Assembly: GCA_022447605.1 (NCBI GenBank)
Contig: JAKVBG010000007.1
Location: forward strand, 1-64,000
Source: Mariniblastus sp.
Lineage (GTDB): Bacteria; Planctomycetota; Planctomycetia; Pirellulales; Pirellulaceae
Reading direction: 5' to 3'
DNA: 64,000 nucleotides
Shown: positions 27,637 through 39,042 of the stretch, one piece after another
Layout of the letters: each line of letters begins with the position of its first letter
Numbering within the stretch: position 1 is the first letter of the stretch
Notes under the pieces: generated by a model
Databases searched by the model: none
Seen by the model: only the letters and a program-made list of their open reading frames with translations
What the model was told of the DNA's origin: nothing
Made by a program: the position numbers and the translations under genes

Positions 27637-28185
27637 TCAGTTGACCAGCAGGCGACCGGGGCCCGACGGGTCATCGTCACCATCTTCCCATTGCCGCCGC
27701 ACTTCACGTAAGCCGTAGCAGCAGAGATCAAAGTGCTCACTCAGGCGTTCCAGGACCACCGGTTCCGGGCCGTTGTTGCTGGACGAATCGATGCTACTGG
27801 CAATGCGGTAGGCCCGGCGACCTTGAGTACAGTAGTTCTCAAATTGATCGCTGGCCACGTCTGACGGGTCACCCGGTCGTCGCAGGGCCTCCGGGTAAAC
27901 CCCTGCCCAGAACAGGGTGAAATCGCCGATGTGCTGGTGGATTCTTCGCTTGGCATCACCCAATCGCTGAGTCGCCTCGGAGACCATCTCCGTTACGCTT
28001 TGCAGGGGTCGACCGTTTACGGAGCGGACGGAGTGAACGGCGTCGTTCCGTACGAATCGTATCAACAGGTCGCTCAGGTAGTCGATCATGGGCGGATCGA
28101 CAACGCCCAGTTGTGTTTGAAAAGTCGCTTCGGCGAGTCCGGCAAAATAGCGATGCATCGCCGACCTGTTGGGTCCTGCCGTCAC
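27637..28185 (-). CDS. Conserved-looking hypothetical protein
   Basis: I do not recognise this 182-aa protein. It has no signal peptide or membrane helix. It is helical, with segments such as MIDYLSDLLIRFVRNDAVHS and AKRRIHQHIGDFTLFWAGVY, and a Tyr/Arg-rich middle (YCTQGRRAYRIASS). The start is GTG 28185; an ATG at 28158 would remove nine residues. Codon usage resembles its neighbours. It converges with the ABC ATPase gene and lies downstream of trpA in the same direction, with 219 bp between. Confidence 0.7.
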   Translation of the reverse strand: MTAGPNRSAMHRYFAGLAEATFQTQLGVVDPPMIDYLSDLLIRFVRNDAVHSVRSVNGRPLQSVTEMVSEATQRLGDAKRRIHQHIGDFTLFWAGVYPEALRRPGDPSDVASDQFENYCTQGRRAYRIASSIDSSSNNGPEPVVLERLSEHFDLCCYGLREVRRQWEDGDDDPSGPGRLLVN

Positions 28186-28404
28186 GTTTTGGCCTCCGGT
28201 ATTAGGTTTCCCTCTTCTTTAACTCTAGTGATGACAATTTGTTTGAGTCAAGCCGTTTTTTGACCAGCTTGCCAGCAAGCCCCTGTCGATGACCCGCAGA
28301 AGCCGGAAAACCAGTGGATCCAACGTGCGGTCCACCAGGCGCATCGGACGGTACGCAACGTTTTTTGCTGGCAATTCGAGTTGACTTGGCCGTCTGCGAG
28401 TCGG

Positions 28405-29211
28405 TCACTCCCGTTTCAACGAATCGACCATTTCCTGTGAAAACTCGACGACACTTTGGAGCGCGGCGTCCCGATTTTCGCCAGCCAGTTCCCCAATCCT
28501 TCGCACGATCGCCGATCCGACAATCACTCCATCGGCCGCATCGGTCAGCAGGGCGGCCTGTTCAGGATCACGGATCCCGAACCCGACACAGACAGGCGTC
28601 TTCGTCTGGGTGCGGAGTTGGCGCAGTTTGTCGGCCAACTCAACTGGCAACTGGGTGCGTTCGCCCGTGATCCCGGCGATCGAAACATAATAGATGAAGC
28701 CCCGTGAATGTTCGAGAATTCTGGCCACCCTTTCCGGGGTTGTCGTTGGTGTAATCAGTGGGATCAGGCTCAAGTCCCGATCATCACACAGGGACCGCAA
28801 CGAATCTGCTTCATCGGACGGCAAGTCGGGAACGATCAACCCTGCGATCCCGGCTGACTGGGACTGGTCCAGGAACGCCTCGATTCCATGGCGATAAATG
28901 ATGGCATAACTGACCATGGCGACCAGCGGGACCTGGACCGTTGGCGTGACCTGCTCGACCATCTTCAAAATGTCACCGACCCGAACGTTTTGTTGCAAGG
29001 CACGGGTATAGGACTCCTGGATGACGGGCCCGTCGGCGATTGGGTCGCTGTAGGGGAAACCGAGTTCGATCAGGCTGCATCCCGCCTGATCCAAAGCCCG
29101 CAGCAGGTCGGCGGTAAATTCGAGGTCGGGATCCCCGGCCGTGATGAACGGCATGAAGGCAACCTGACCGTCGGCGCGAAGTTGGTCGAATGTTGTGTCG
29201 ATGGCTGACAT
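28405..29211 (-). CDS. trpA: Tryptophan synthase alpha subunit
   Basis: This protein of about 268 aa cleaves indole-3-glycerol phosphate to indole, which passes to TrpB. LIELGFPYSDPIADGPVIQ carries the catalytic Glu and, further on, Asp of the family. Other signatures are GLIVPDLPSDEA, GFIYYVSIAGITGER and CVGFGIRDPEQA. ATG 29211 is chosen; a TTG at 29217 would add two residues. It follows trpB with about 26 bp between, forming a trpBA pair. Other trp genes are not in the window. Confidence 0.96.
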   Translation of the reverse strand: MSAIDTTFDQLRADGQVAFMPFITAGDPDLEFTADLLRALDQAGCSLIELGFPYSDPIADGPVIQESYTRALQQNVRVGDILKMVEQVTPTVQVPLVAMVSYAIIYRHGIEAFLDQSQSAGIAGLIVPDLPSDEADSLRSLCDDRDLSLIPLITPTTTPERVARILEHSRGFIYYVSIAGITGERTQLPVELADKLRQLRTQTKTPVCVGFGIRDPEQAALLTDAADGVIVGSAIVRRIGELAGENRDAALQSVVEFSQEMVDSLKRE

Positions 29212-29237
29212 GGGCAACTCAAACGAGATTTGTTTTT

Positions 29238-30470
29238 TTAACCGGATTCCAACAGTCGCTCGATTTCAGCCGCATCCTTGTCGCCTCGTCCGGACAGACA
29301 GATGACGACTACATCCTCGGGGCTTCGCTGGGCGGCCAGTTTCAACGTGGCTGCCACGGCGTGGGACGACTCCAGAGCTGGCAGGATACCCTCGGTCCGG
29401 CACATCAGTTGAAAGGCGTCCAGCGCCTCTTGGTCGGTCACGCTGCAATAGGAGACGCGTCCGGTCGACTTCCAATGACTGTGCTCGGGGCCCACGCCCG
29501 GGTAATCCAGGCCGGCTGAGGCCGAGTGAACCTCGTCGGTTTGTCCATCCTCGTCCTGCAAAACGTAACTGAAGCTGCCGTGCAGGACCCCGGGTTGGCC
29601 CTGGCTCAAGCTGGCGGCATGGTTGCCCGGTTGAGCATCCAGTCCACCCGCTTCCACGCCGACCAGTTCGACATCGGTATTGGCGACCAGTGGATAGAAC
29701 ATTCCGCCCGCGTTGCTGCCGCCGCCGACGCAGGCCACGACCAGATCGGGCAGCCGGCCCAGGATTGTCTCTGATTGTTCGATCGTTTCGCGGCCGATCA
29801 CGGACTGAAAATCCCGCACGATCAGCGGGAATGGGTGCGGGCCGACCACGCTGCCCAGGATGTAATGGGTATCTTCTACGCTGGCCATCCAGTCTCGCAT
29901 CGCCTGGTTGACCGCATCCCGCAAAGTTCGTGAACCACTGGTGACGGGGCATATTTCGGCCCCCATCAGACGCATGGCGCGAACATTGGGCGCTTGCCGG
30001 CGCACATCTTCTTCACCCATGTAGATGACGCAGGGGATGCCAAAATGGGCACAGGCGGTCGCGGTAGCCACCCCGTGCTGACCCGCGCCCGTTTCGGCAA
30101 TCACCCGGGCCTTGCCCATCCGGCGGGTCAGCAGCGCCTGGCCCAGGGTGTTATTGATCTTGTGGGCGCCCGTGTGATTCAGGTCTTCCCGCTTGAGCCA
30201 GATCTGCGCGCCACCACAATGTTCGGTCAGTCGCTTGGCGTGGTACAGGGGTGACGGACGACCTACAAAGTGTTGAAGCAGCTGGGCCAGTTCTTGTTGG
30301 AAAGCCGTATCCTGTTTCGCCTCAAGATACGACTGTTCCAACTGATCCAACGCCGCCATAAGCGTCTCGGGAACATAGCGACCACCGAACTCACCAAACC
30401 TCCCGCGGGAGTCGGGCAACTCGGCATCGGGACTCGGTTTGGGTAAAAACGAATGTGGCATGCGTTCCAT
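29238..30470 (-). CDS. trpB: Tryptophan synthase beta subunit
   Basis: This 410-aa PLP enzyme condenses indole with serine. The Lys that binds PLP lies in [11 protein letters not shown], followed by [17 protein letters not shown] and the phosphate-binding [27 protein letters not shown] near the N-terminus is the standard TrpB opening. Length and motif order match TrpB1. Two starts are possible, ATG 30470 and ATG 30461. Its partner trpA follows directly. No tryptophan leader peptide or T-box was seen in the 113 bp upstream. Confidence 0.97.
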   Translation of the reverse strand: MERMPHSFLPKPSPDAELPDSRGRFGEFGGRYVPETLMAALDQLEQSYLEAKQDTAFQQELAQLLQHFVGRPSPLYHAKRLTEHCGGAQIWLKREDLNHTGAHKINNTLGQALLTRRMGKARVIAETGAGQHGVATATACAHFGIPCVIYMGEEDVRRQAPNVRAMRLMGAEICPVTSGSRTLRDAVNQAMRDWMASVEDTHYILGSVVGPHPFPLIVRDFQSVIGRETIEQSETILGRLPDLVVACVGGGSNAGGMFYPLVANTDVELVGVEAGGLDAQPGNHAASLSQGQPGVLHGSFSYVLQDEDGQTDEVHSASAGLDYPGVGPEHSHWKSTGRVSYCSVTDQEALDAFQLMCRTEGILPALESSHAVAATLKLAAQRSPEDVVVICLSGRGDKDAAEIERLLESG

Positions 30471-30549
30471 CTTGCATCGGGTTGGATAGTCTACAAAAGG
30501 CTGGATGTCCCCGGGCAGCCAACCGTGTTAACGGCTGTTCCCATCGGCC

Positions 30550-30570
30550 GGCCACCACCTGGTGGTGGCC
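30550..30570. terminator. Strong hairpin downstream of the DUF4190 gene
   Basis: A perfect inverted repeat has arms GGCCACCAC and GTGGTGGCC around a 3-nt loop. It lies 14 bp past the stop of the small membrane protein gene, so it probably ends that transcript. No T-run follows on the minus strand, so efficiency is uncertain. Confidence 0.5.
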
Positions 30571-30583
30571 GCCTCATTCGCCG

Positions 30584-30928
30584 CTACATTCCTGCCCCCG
30601 CACCGGCTGCGGCGGCACCCAAAAACACGAAGACAACAACCACGTAAATAATGGTCACCACGATTCCGATTGCGAAAAAGCAGGTTCCAATGATACCGCA
30701 TATGTAACCCGCGTTGGTCAGTCCTTCCCCTTCACGGTCCATGATGCCAGCTTTCATCTGCTTCAAATCGGCCGCCCCGAAAATCCAGGCCATGATTCCC
30801 GGCACCCCACAGAAATTGAGGACGGGAACCAGGCTGATGACGCCCAGCACGAGGATCAAAGTGCCGCGATGAGGTTGCACATACGATTGACCGGAACCAC
30901 TTGGTGACGATTGATAGTTTTGGCTCAT
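30584..30928 (-). CDS. Small DUF4190-like membrane protein
   Basis: This 114-aa protein has a polar N-terminus rich in Ser and Gln, then two hydrophobic regions, LILVLGVISLVPVLNFCGVP and a long C-terminal one from about residue 70 ending in an Ala/Gly run. The arrangement GTLILVLGVISL...AWIFGAADL with a charged loop matches DUF4190 domain proteins, whose function is unknown. AGGAG six bases before ATG 30928 is one of the clearest ribosome binding sites in the window. A hairpin follows the stop codon. Confidence 0.78.
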   Translation of the reverse strand: MSQNYQSSPSGSGQSYVQPHRGTLILVLGVISLVPVLNFCGVPGIMAWIFGAADLKQMKAGIMDREGEGLTNAGYICGIIGTCFFAIGIVVTIIYVVVVFVFLGAAAAGAGAGM

Positions 30929-31271
30929 GTTATCTCCTGTTGTTTAAAAGCCTGGTCCCTGCGGGGAAACGGTTTTGGCCACATCCAACCATCAACCCAG
31001 CTCGCCCATGTCGTTGCATCGACAAGGACGTGCTTCTCAATACGGTCAGAACAGTCCGTTGATTTTGGCATAAACTTCCGCCGGACCATAGCACCCTTTG
31101 GCCGCAGCACCTTGAATCGGACGAAACGGATCGAATCGAGCTTTACACGGTAATGGGGAAAATTAGAATCAACTCGTGCCATGTCCCAAACTGTTTTCAT
31201 GCTGTGGCTCGATACCCGAAATCCAAACTGGCCGCTGGCGGTTCGCCGTCGTCGGTAGAGGATCATTCGCC
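30929..31271. other. Divergent intergenic region, no gene supported
   Basis: These 343 bp separate the divergent DUF4190 and mutM genes. A 113-codon open frame on the minus strand covers most of it but runs into the ribosome binding site of the DUF4190 gene and shows no domain. It must contain promoters for both neighbours; no confident pair was found. Confidence 0.4.
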
Positions 31272-32108
31272 ATGCCCGAACTACCCGAAGTCGAAACGAT
31301 GCGCCGGGGCATCCTGGAGATTGAAGGTGCGACGATCGAAGCGGCCCGGAGAACTCCCTGCAACAAGCGCCCGATTTCCATCAAACCGCGGATCGACCAT
31401 TTGAGCCGACGGCTGGGCGGAGTCAAAATCGCCTCAATCGACCGACTGGGTAAGCGAGTCGTACTGCACCTGGCAACGGAAGATCGGCTGATCTTTGAGC
31501 CCCGCATGACAGGCCTGGTCCTGATCGGAGACCCTCCCACGCGCGAGCACCTCAGGTTTGCCCTCTCGCTTTCCAACAGCCCGGTCGAGGAACTGCGGTT
31601 CTGGGATCGTCGCGGACTGGGCAGCATCACCCTGCTCACCAACAAGCAGTACCAGGAAAAATTGCGCGACGGTCGTCTCGGTCCCGACGCCCTGGAAATT
31701 TCACTGCCGGAACTGATCCGCCGTTTTGAAAAAAGCGCGACCCCGGTAAAAGTTGCTTTCCTGGATCAATCTCGTGTGGCGGGTGTGGGGAATCTGTACG
31801 CCTCGGAGATTTTGCACCTCGCCCGGGTCCATCCGGCGACGGCCTGCAATCGTGTTGGCCGGGCTCAATGGCAGAGGATTCATCAACGGATGAAAGAAGT
31901 GCTGGAGTTGGCGATCGAGTACGAAGGTTCGACCTTGTCGGATGGAACGTACCGCAACGCGCTGAATGATCCGGGTCGTTATCAAAACGAGCATGCGGTT
32001 TACGATCGGGAGGGAGAGCTTTGCCCGACTTGCTCGGCGGCTAAAATTCAGCGGCTGGTTCAGGCGCAGCGATCTACGTTTTTTTGTAGACGGTGTCAAA
32101 AACGCTGA
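31272..32108 (+). CDS. mutM: Formamidopyrimidine-DNA glycosylase
   Basis: This 278-aa bifunctional glycosylase/AP lyase removes 8-oxoguanine and Fapy lesions. The protein begins MPELPEVETMRRGI, giving the catalytic Pro2 and Glu3. LGKRVVLHL supplies the beta-elimination Lys, and QSRVAGVGNLYASEIL is the helix-two-turn-helix. The C-terminal zinc finger is complete: CPTC, then FFCRRC 16 residues on. ATG 31272 is required by the catalytic Pro2, although the frame is open further upstream. Its TGA directly abuts the stop codon of the convergent histidine kinase gene. Confidence 0.97.
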   Translation: MPELPEVETMRRGILEIEGATIEAARRTPCNKRPISIKPRIDHLSRRLGGVKIASIDRLGKRVVLHLATEDRLIFEPRMTGLVLIGDPPTREHLRFALSLSNSPVEELRFWDRRGLGSITLLTNKQYQEKLRDGRLGPDALEISLPELIRRFEKSATPVKVAFLDQSRVAGVGNLYASEILHLARVHPATACNRVGRAQWQRIHQRMKEVLELAIEYEGSTLSDGTYRNALNDPGRYQNEHAVYDREGELCPTCSAAKIQRLVQAQRSTFFCRRCQKR

Positions 32109-32936
32109 TCAGCCTGCCGCCTTGGCGTTCATCGGTGTTGCGGCACCGGGCAAGTGATTCCCGACCGGCTGGGGCGTTTGACGCGCCGGTGCGGCTGGCA
32201 GTTTCAAGGTGAAACAGGTCCCCTTGCCCACGGTACTCTCGACGCGGATTTTTCCGCCGTGGGCGTCCACGATATTCTTGCACGCTGCCAACCCCAGCCC
32301 TGTACCCCCTTTGCCCGATTCATCGGGGCCATCCTTGGTAGAAAAGTAGGGGTCAAAAATCTTTTTCAATTTGTCGACCGGAATGCCGGTCCCGAAATCC
32401 CGCACCGCGAGGTGGACGGAATCACCCTCGGGGTAAAGGCGCACGATCAGTTGGCCGCCATCGGGCATGGCCTGTCGAGCATTGATCAAAAGGTTTAACA
32501 GGACCTGCTGCAGTTGATTTCCGATCGCCTGAATCGCGGGTACTTCCTCGATCTGTAACTCGACGGCAACACGATATTTGTTCAGTTCGCGCTCCATCAG
32601 CACCATGGTCTGTTCAATCAGCTTGGCCAGATCGGTTGTTTCAAACTGGTTGCTCCGATTGCGCGCCATGCCCAACACGGAGTTGGTGATCTTGTTTGCC
32701 CGCTCAGCCGCCGTATAGATCTTGTCCAGCGCTTTGTCACGCGTCGCGTCATCGCGGTGACGCATGCCCATCTTGGCATAGTTGAGGATGGTCATCAGGA
32801 CGTTGTTGAATTCGTGGGTCGTCGTGCTGACCAGTTCCCCCAGCGCCGTGAGCCGCTGCATCTGGTCGACCCGTTGTTTCAGCAACCTGTTTTCTGCCAC
32901 AAGTTGTTCGAGTTGGTTCACTTGATGGTCCGTCAC
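32109..32936 (-). CDS. Small soluble sensor histidine kinase
   Basis: This 275-aa histidine kinase has no transmembrane helix and no recognisable input domain. It has a short coiled coil (residues about 5-35, QLVAENRLLKQRVDQMQRL), then the H-box TTTHEFNNVLMTI with the phospho-acceptor His, and a HATPase_c domain. In the latter, LLINARQAM is the N-box, VRDFGTGIPV the G1-box and GGTGLGLAACKNIV the G2-box. The HEFNN form of the H-box is typical of NtrB-like and two-component kinases with a dimerising coiled coil. The start is GTG 32936. No response regulator is adjacent. The C-terminal 25 residues are Pro/Ala rich. Confidence 0.88.
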   Translation of the reverse strand: MTDHQVNQLEQLVAENRLLKQRVDQMQRLTALGELVSTTTHEFNNVLMTILNYAKMGMRHRDDATRDKALDKIYTAAERANKITNSVLGMARNRSNQFETTDLAKLIEQTMVLMERELNKYRVAVELQIEEVPAIQAIGNQLQQVLLNLLINARQAMPDGGQLIVRLYPEGDSVHLAVRDFGTGIPVDKLKKIFDPYFSTKDGPDESGKGGTGLGLAACKNIVDAHGGKIRVESTVGKGTCFTLKLPAAPARQTPQPVGNHLPGAATPMNAKAAG

Positions 32937-33008
32937 CGGCTGTCAATCCTTTCGTGGCCGTTAAATCTTTGTCAGGCATTTGATTTTACCTGACCCAATT
33001 GTCTTAAA

Positions 33009-33036
33009 CCTATATGTTAAAACAACTTGCTGCCAA
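33009..33036 (-). promoter_or_regulatory. Candidate sigma70-type promoter for the small histidine kinase
   Basis: On the minus strand TTGGCA (33036-33031) and TATAGG (33014-33009) are separated by 16 bp. This would give a transcript starting about 65 nt before the GTG of the kinase gene. Confidence 0.4.
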
Positions 33037-33080
33037 TTTGGTATCGGCCGATTCGTATGGGTTTCTAAAACCGAACTCGT

Positions 33081-33086
33081 TATAAT
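33081..33086 (+). promoter_or_regulatory. Consensus -10 element upstream of the 92-aa gene
   Basis: A perfect TATAAT lies 57 bp before ATG 33143. The -35 region at the right spacing is poor (around TGGGTT). The site is placed well for the small gene that follows. Confidence 0.35.
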
Positions 33087-33142
33087 CTGATCGCATGGCA
33101 AGTTCTAACCGTTAAACCATTTGTTGCGGCACGGAGGCAGCA

Positions 33143-33421
33143 ATGACATCCCGGCAACGCAAGAGCTCCGTTGAGCAATTGGAAGTTTTGCTCGAATTGG
33201 CAAAAGATATGGGTTACGAGGTTCGGTACGAAACGCTAGGCGGTATCGGCGGCGGGGCTTGTGAATACGCGGGTCGCAAGTGCCTGTTTGTGGATATTAC
33301 GCTCGGCCCGATGGATCAGCTCGATGCGGTCAGCCGGGCCCTGGGCAATGACCCACAGGTGGCCCTTTATGAAATGACGGGCGATCAGGAAACGGCCTTG
33401 CGTGTTCGCAAAGCGGCCTGA
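33143..33421 (+). CDS. Small hypothetical protein
   Basis: This 92-aa soluble protein is not one I can name. It opens with a basic stretch, TSRQRKSSVEQLEVLLELA, followed by a compact alpha/beta pattern, YEVRYETLGGIGGGACEYAG, KCLFVDITLGP, and a helical end. GGAGG five bases before ATG 33143 is a strong ribosome binding site, and TATAAT lies upstream. Both support a real gene. It is divergent from the histidine kinase gene. Confidence 0.72.
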   Translation: MTSRQRKSSVEQLEVLLELAKDMGYEVRYETLGGIGGGACEYAGRKCLFVDITLGPMDQLDAVSRALGNDPQVALYEMTGDQETALRVRKAA

Positions 33422-33453
33422 TTGCCACGCTTGCCCCGTCTCGACAGCGCCGC

Positions 33454-33726
33454 CTAGCTTTCTGTTTGATACCAGCATCTCAAGAATTGGTGCCAGCGGC
33501 TGACGAGGTCGGTACTTGTGCCAATCGATGCATCCTTGGATCCCTCTTCCCACTCGCGCCAGATGTTGGGTAGCACGACCGTTTCCAGGTTGACCAATGT
33601 AACATCGTTGCTGGCCAGCCAGCGATTGGCCGCTTCGACTGCTTCATCGAATGATTCATGTTCACCTTCGGCGAAAAAACCAGGCCGGGAAATCTGCCGG
33701 GGGACAAAATCCTTGTACTTCAACAT
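33454..33726 (-). CDS. Small hypothetical protein downstream of nadD
   Basis: I do not recognise this 90-aa protein. It has no signal or membrane helix. It is acidic and helical in the middle (ESFDEAVEAANRWLAS), followed by VTLVNLETVVLPNIW and an aromatic C-terminus. ATG 33726 is preferred over a TTG at 33738. It follows nadD by 19 bp in the same direction and is probably co-transcribed. Confidence 0.65.
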   Translation of the reverse strand: MLKYKDFVPRQISRPGFFAEGEHESFDEAVEAANRWLASNDVTLVNLETVVLPNIWREWEEGSKDASIGTSTDLVSRWHQFLRCWYQTES

Positions 33727-33745
33727 GCTCTCACCCAATTCCCTA

Positions 33746-34354
33746 TCAGTCCTGGTACAGTTTTTTCGTCTCGATATATTTTTCTACCGCACGGGGCAGC
33801 ATGTAACGGGTGCTTTGTGATTGCCGGGTTCGCAACCGGATGTCACTGCTGCTGATGTCGACTTGTTTGGTCGAAAAGGTGTGTTGCCGAACCTGCTCCA
33901 TCCGCTCCGGGTCGATCAGGGTCGACAGGGTGTCGAGGTCGATCGGTCCCGATCCGGGGCGGTCGACGATCAAGGGCATGGCGATGGAGCAAACGGTGGT
34001 CGGGTCTTTCCATCGGGGCAGACCGCTGAGGGTGTCGGCCCCCATGAGCAGGTACAACTGGCTGTCGGGGCGCTGGTCCGCCAAGGCCTGAAGGGTGTCG
34101 ACCGTGTAACTGGTTCCCCCACGTTCGATTTCCAAGGGCGATACTTCGAACGGGGTATGCCCAGCCAGGGCCAGCGCGAGCATTTGTAACCGGTCCTTAT
34201 CGCTGGCTTCCGGTCCCTGTTCCTTGAATGGGCTGATGGCACTTGGCAAAAACAGGACCCGGTCCAGATTCGCCTGTTCACGACACTGTTCGGCCAACAG
34301 TAAATGGCCATAGTGCACCGGATCAAAAGAACCGCCAAAAACACCAATTCGCAC
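33746..34354 (-). CDS. nadD: Nicotinate-nucleotide adenylyltransferase
   Basis: This 202-aa enzyme adenylates nicotinate mononucleotide in NAD synthesis. The start is set at GTG 34354, because it is preceded by a strong ribosome binding site and places the nucleotide-binding strand RIGVFGGSFDPVHYGHL at the N-terminus. DISSSDIRLRTRQS near the end carries the family SSxxIR motif. The frame is open up to 34399, which would add 15 unconserved residues. It is transcribed with the 90-aa gene downstream and away from priA. Confidence 0.94.
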   Translation of the reverse strand: MRIGVFGGSFDPVHYGHLLLAEQCREQANLDRVLFLPSAISPFKEQGPEASDKDRLQMLALALAGHTPFEVSPLEIERGGTSYTVDTLQALADQRPDSQLYLLMGADTLSGLPRWKDPTTVCSIAMPLIVDRPGSGPIDLDTLSTLIDPERMEQVRQHTFSTKQVDISSSDIRLRTRQSQSTRYMLPRAVEKYIETKKLYQD

Positions 34355-34361
34355 AGTCGAA

Positions 34362-34371
34362 CTCCCCCCTT
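34362..34371 (-). promoter_or_regulatory. Strong ribosome binding site deciding the nadD start
   Basis: On the minus strand AAGGGGGGAG lies 7 nt before GTG 34354. It decides against the longer in-frame start at 34399. Confidence 0.75.
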
Positions 34372-34544
34372 GGAAAAAAGTCACTGCCGAGCGTAGCAAA
34401 ATGAGGCTGTGAAATCTACCGACCGTGGCGATTCCAGATCGGCCGAGTCGACCCGGTTCCCCAAACGTATTCCGTTTTCTGGTATGTTTAGCGAACCCCG
34501 GTCACGGGTGACGACAGGTTTTCTTCAAGCGGGCGCCAGTTACC

Positions 34545-36845
34545 TTGTCCAAACAGAACCGACTATTTGAAACGGAGCCAGAGCCCTGGAGGTTGGATGA
34601 CCAGGATGATTGGTTGGCTGCGCGCGTCGTTTTTTCCCAGGCACCCCACGGACCGTATGACTACCGGATTCCAGCCGAATTCGAAACCCGTGTATCTCCC
34701 GGTGTTCGACTGACGGTGCCACTCGGTCGCGGCAACCGCACCCGGCAGGCGTATTGCATTGACGTGATTGGGCCGTTCCACCAGCTCGCATCGACAGTCA
34801 ATCCGCAGCGTCTCAAACCATTGTCCAGCGTGCTCGACGAACGCCCCATCATGGATGGCCCCCTGTTGGACTTGGCCAAGTGGATCAGCCAGTACTACGT
34901 CTGCCCACTGGGCAACGTGATTGAAACGGTTGTTCCCCCGGGTGTTCGCGATGGTAGTGGTACCCGGGAAATGCTGTTCCTGGTCTTGGCCGAAGGGGTT
35001 GCTGACCAGTTGCCTGGCTTGAATCTGCCGCCCAAACAGCGGGCGGTCCTGGAGACATTGGCAGCCGGTGGTTCGGATTGGACTCCACGCGAACTGGCCG
35101 AGACGGTCGGTTGCACTCAGGGTCCGATTACCAGCCTGCGAAAAAAAGGGTTGATCATCAGTTCCACGCGTCGAGTACGCTCGGTCTCTCATACAGTGCC
35201 CAGGGAAAAGAGGGAACAGAATCTGGTGTTGAACACGGATCAACAGCAGGCCCTGGACTCCATCAATCAGGCGGTGGAACAGGGTGAGTACCGAGGTTTC
35301 CTGATGCATGGGATCACGGGCAGCGGGAAAACAGAAGTCTACATCCGGGCCATCCAGAAAGTGGTTGAGTTCGGCCGGCAGGCGATCGTGCTGGTTCCCG
35401 AAATCAGCTTGACCCCCCAGACAAGACGGCGGTTTCGGGCGAGGTTCGACCAGGTCGCCGTCTTGCATAGCCACCTGACGGCTGCCCAGCGGGCTTGGCA
35501 CTGGAACGAAATTTCCCAGGGCCGTGTGCAGGTCATCATCGGTGCGCGGAGTGCCATTTTTGCCCCAGCTCCCAATCTTGGGCTGATCGTACTGGACGAG
35601 GAACATGATGGGTCGTTCAAACAGGACAAGGCACCCCGATACCATGCCCGGGACGTGGCCGTTCGCCGAGCCCAACAAGCGGCCATCCCGATTGTCCTGG
35701 GATCTGCCACGCCTGCCCTGGACAGTTGGCACCGGGCCCAAACGGGTGAATTCGAGTTGTTGAGCATGCCCAACCGGGTCCTGAACCGGCCTTTGCCCGA
35801 CGTGGCGACGATTGACTTGAGGGTTGATTTTGGCAATCGTAAATCTCGCGGTGCCATCAGCCAAAAGCTGCGTCAGGAGATTCGCTCGGCGATCCACCAG
35901 GGAGGGCAAGTCATCTTGCTACTGAACCGACGCGGCTTTGCAACCCGGATTCAATGTCCGGGTTGCGGGCACGTCGAGCAATGTCCCGATTGTTCCATCC
36001 CGATGACACATCACCGAGATGGAAGTAAAGCCGTCTGCCACTATTGCGATTTCCAGATTCCCGAACCCCAGGTATGCACCGAGTGTGGTTACGCGGCGAT
36101 TCGATTTGCCGGTATCGGTACGCAAAAGCTCGAACAGGAGGTCAAGGCAATTTTTCCGGATGTGCCTTGCATGCGGATGGACACCGATACCATGCGAAAA
36201 CCGGGAAGCCACGAGTTGGCCTTGTCCCGCTTCCGCGAGGGTGAGATCAAAATCCTGTTGGGCACCCAGATGATTGCCAAGGGCCTCGATTTTCCTAATG
36301 TGACTCTGGTCGGGGTCATCAATGCGGATACGGCCCTTCATTTTCCGGATTTCCGCGCCAGTGAAAGGACGTTCGGGCTGGTAACCCAGGTCGCCGGTCG
36401 CAGTGGTCGTGGACCGAAGGGTGGCCGGGTTCTGGTGCAGACATTCAGCCCCGATAATCCGGCCATCGTGGCTGCCAAACGACACGACTACCTGGGGTTT
36501 GCGGCAGGTGAATTGCCGACTCGCGAAGAGTTTGGTTACCCGCCGTTCGGGTCGCTGGCCAGGATCGTGATTCGCAGTGAATCCCAGGAGCGAGTCAAGC
36601 AGCAGAGCGAACAGATTGCCGACGTCCTCCAGCAAGTTGCCGACGAACAGGGCCAATCCATCCTCGTGCTCGGCCCAGCCCCGGCGCCTGTGGAAAAGTT
36701 AAGGGGCAAATACCGTTTTCATATCCTGGTGCGGTGCGACGTCGATTGCCAACTGCAGCCAATCATCCAACTGGCAACCACCCGGATCCAAACCGCCGAG
36801 AATGTGCAGTGGATCGTCGATATTGACCCGATGGACATGCTCTGA
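34545..36845 (+). CDS. priA: Primosomal replication restart helicase PriA
   Basis: This 766-aa DEAH-type helicase restarts stalled forks. The N-terminal 3'-binding domain reads VVFSQAPHGPYDYRIPAEFE. The helicase core has Walker A HGITGSGKTEVY near residue 256, the Walker B-type LDEEHDGSFKQ and GSATPALDSW. The zinc-binding insert has paired cysteines in CPGCGHVEQCPDC and, after it, CHYC and CTEC. The C-terminal motifs LLGTQMIAKGLDFPNVTLVG and QVAGRSGRGPKGG follow. The start is TTG 34545 with no clear ribosome binding site. It is divergent from nadD. Confidence 0.96.
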   Translation: MSKQNRLFETEPEPWRLDDQDDWLAARVVFSQAPHGPYDYRIPAEFETRVSPGVRLTVPLGRGNRTRQAYCIDVIGPFHQLASTVNPQRLKPLSSVLDERPIMDGPLLDLAKWISQYYVCPLGNVIETVVPPGVRDGSGTREMLFLVLAEGVADQLPGLNLPPKQRAVLETLAAGGSDWTPRELAETVGCTQGPITSLRKKGLIISSTRRVRSVSHTVPREKREQNLVLNTDQQQALDSINQAVEQGEYRGFLMHGITGSGKTEVYIRAIQKVVEFGRQAIVLVPEISLTPQTRRRFRARFDQVAVLHSHLTAAQRAWHWNEISQGRVQVIIGARSAIFAPAPNLGLIVLDEEHDGSFKQDKAPRYHARDVAVRRAQQAAIPIVLGSATPALDSWHRAQTGEFELLSMPNRVLNRPLPDVATIDLRVDFGNRKSRGAISQKLRQEIRSAIHQGGQVILLLNRRGFATRIQCPGCGHVEQCPDCSIPMTHHRDGSKAVCHYCDFQIPEPQVCTECGYAAIRFAGIGTQKLEQEVKAIFPDVPCMRMDTDTMRKPGSHELALSRFREGEIKILLGTQMIAKGLDFPNVTLVGVINADTALHFPDFRASERTFGLVTQVAGRSGRGPKGGRVLVQTFSPDNPAIVAAKRHDYLGFAAGELPTREEFGYPPFGSLARIVIRSESQERVKQQSEQIADVLQQVADEQGQSILVLGPAPAPVEKLRGKYRFHILVRCDVDCQLQPIIQLATTRIQTAENVQWIVDIDPMDML

Positions 36846-37058
36846 GTGTCGCGGTCGACCCCGTTATAAAAAAAGACAGCACGGGGATGGCTGGCGGGGC
36901 AACCTGCGGTTTTTGACCGGCAAACCGTCGAAAACCTGACCCGGATCAGGTGGCAGGGTGTCCCTCACCACAAATGATCTAGTGGGCCTGCGGTTCGGCT
37001 TCTACAATGCTGGGGACGGGAAATCAGCTTTTTCATCGAACGGGTGATGTGCTTCTAG

Positions 37059-39023
<1,965 letters not shown>

Positions 39024-39042
39024 CCTTTGGCTGCTTCCCCTT

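Noticed and set aside
28202-28408. Basic 68-codon frame overlapping the trpA stop by 4 bp
   Set aside because: The ATGA overlap is suggestive, but the sequence is low complexity and basic, with no visible fold or ribosome binding site. Not supported enough to list.
30925-31266. 113-codon minus-strand frame in the mutM/DUF4190 gap
   Set aside because: It overlaps the strong ribosome binding site of the DUF4190 gene and has no domain.
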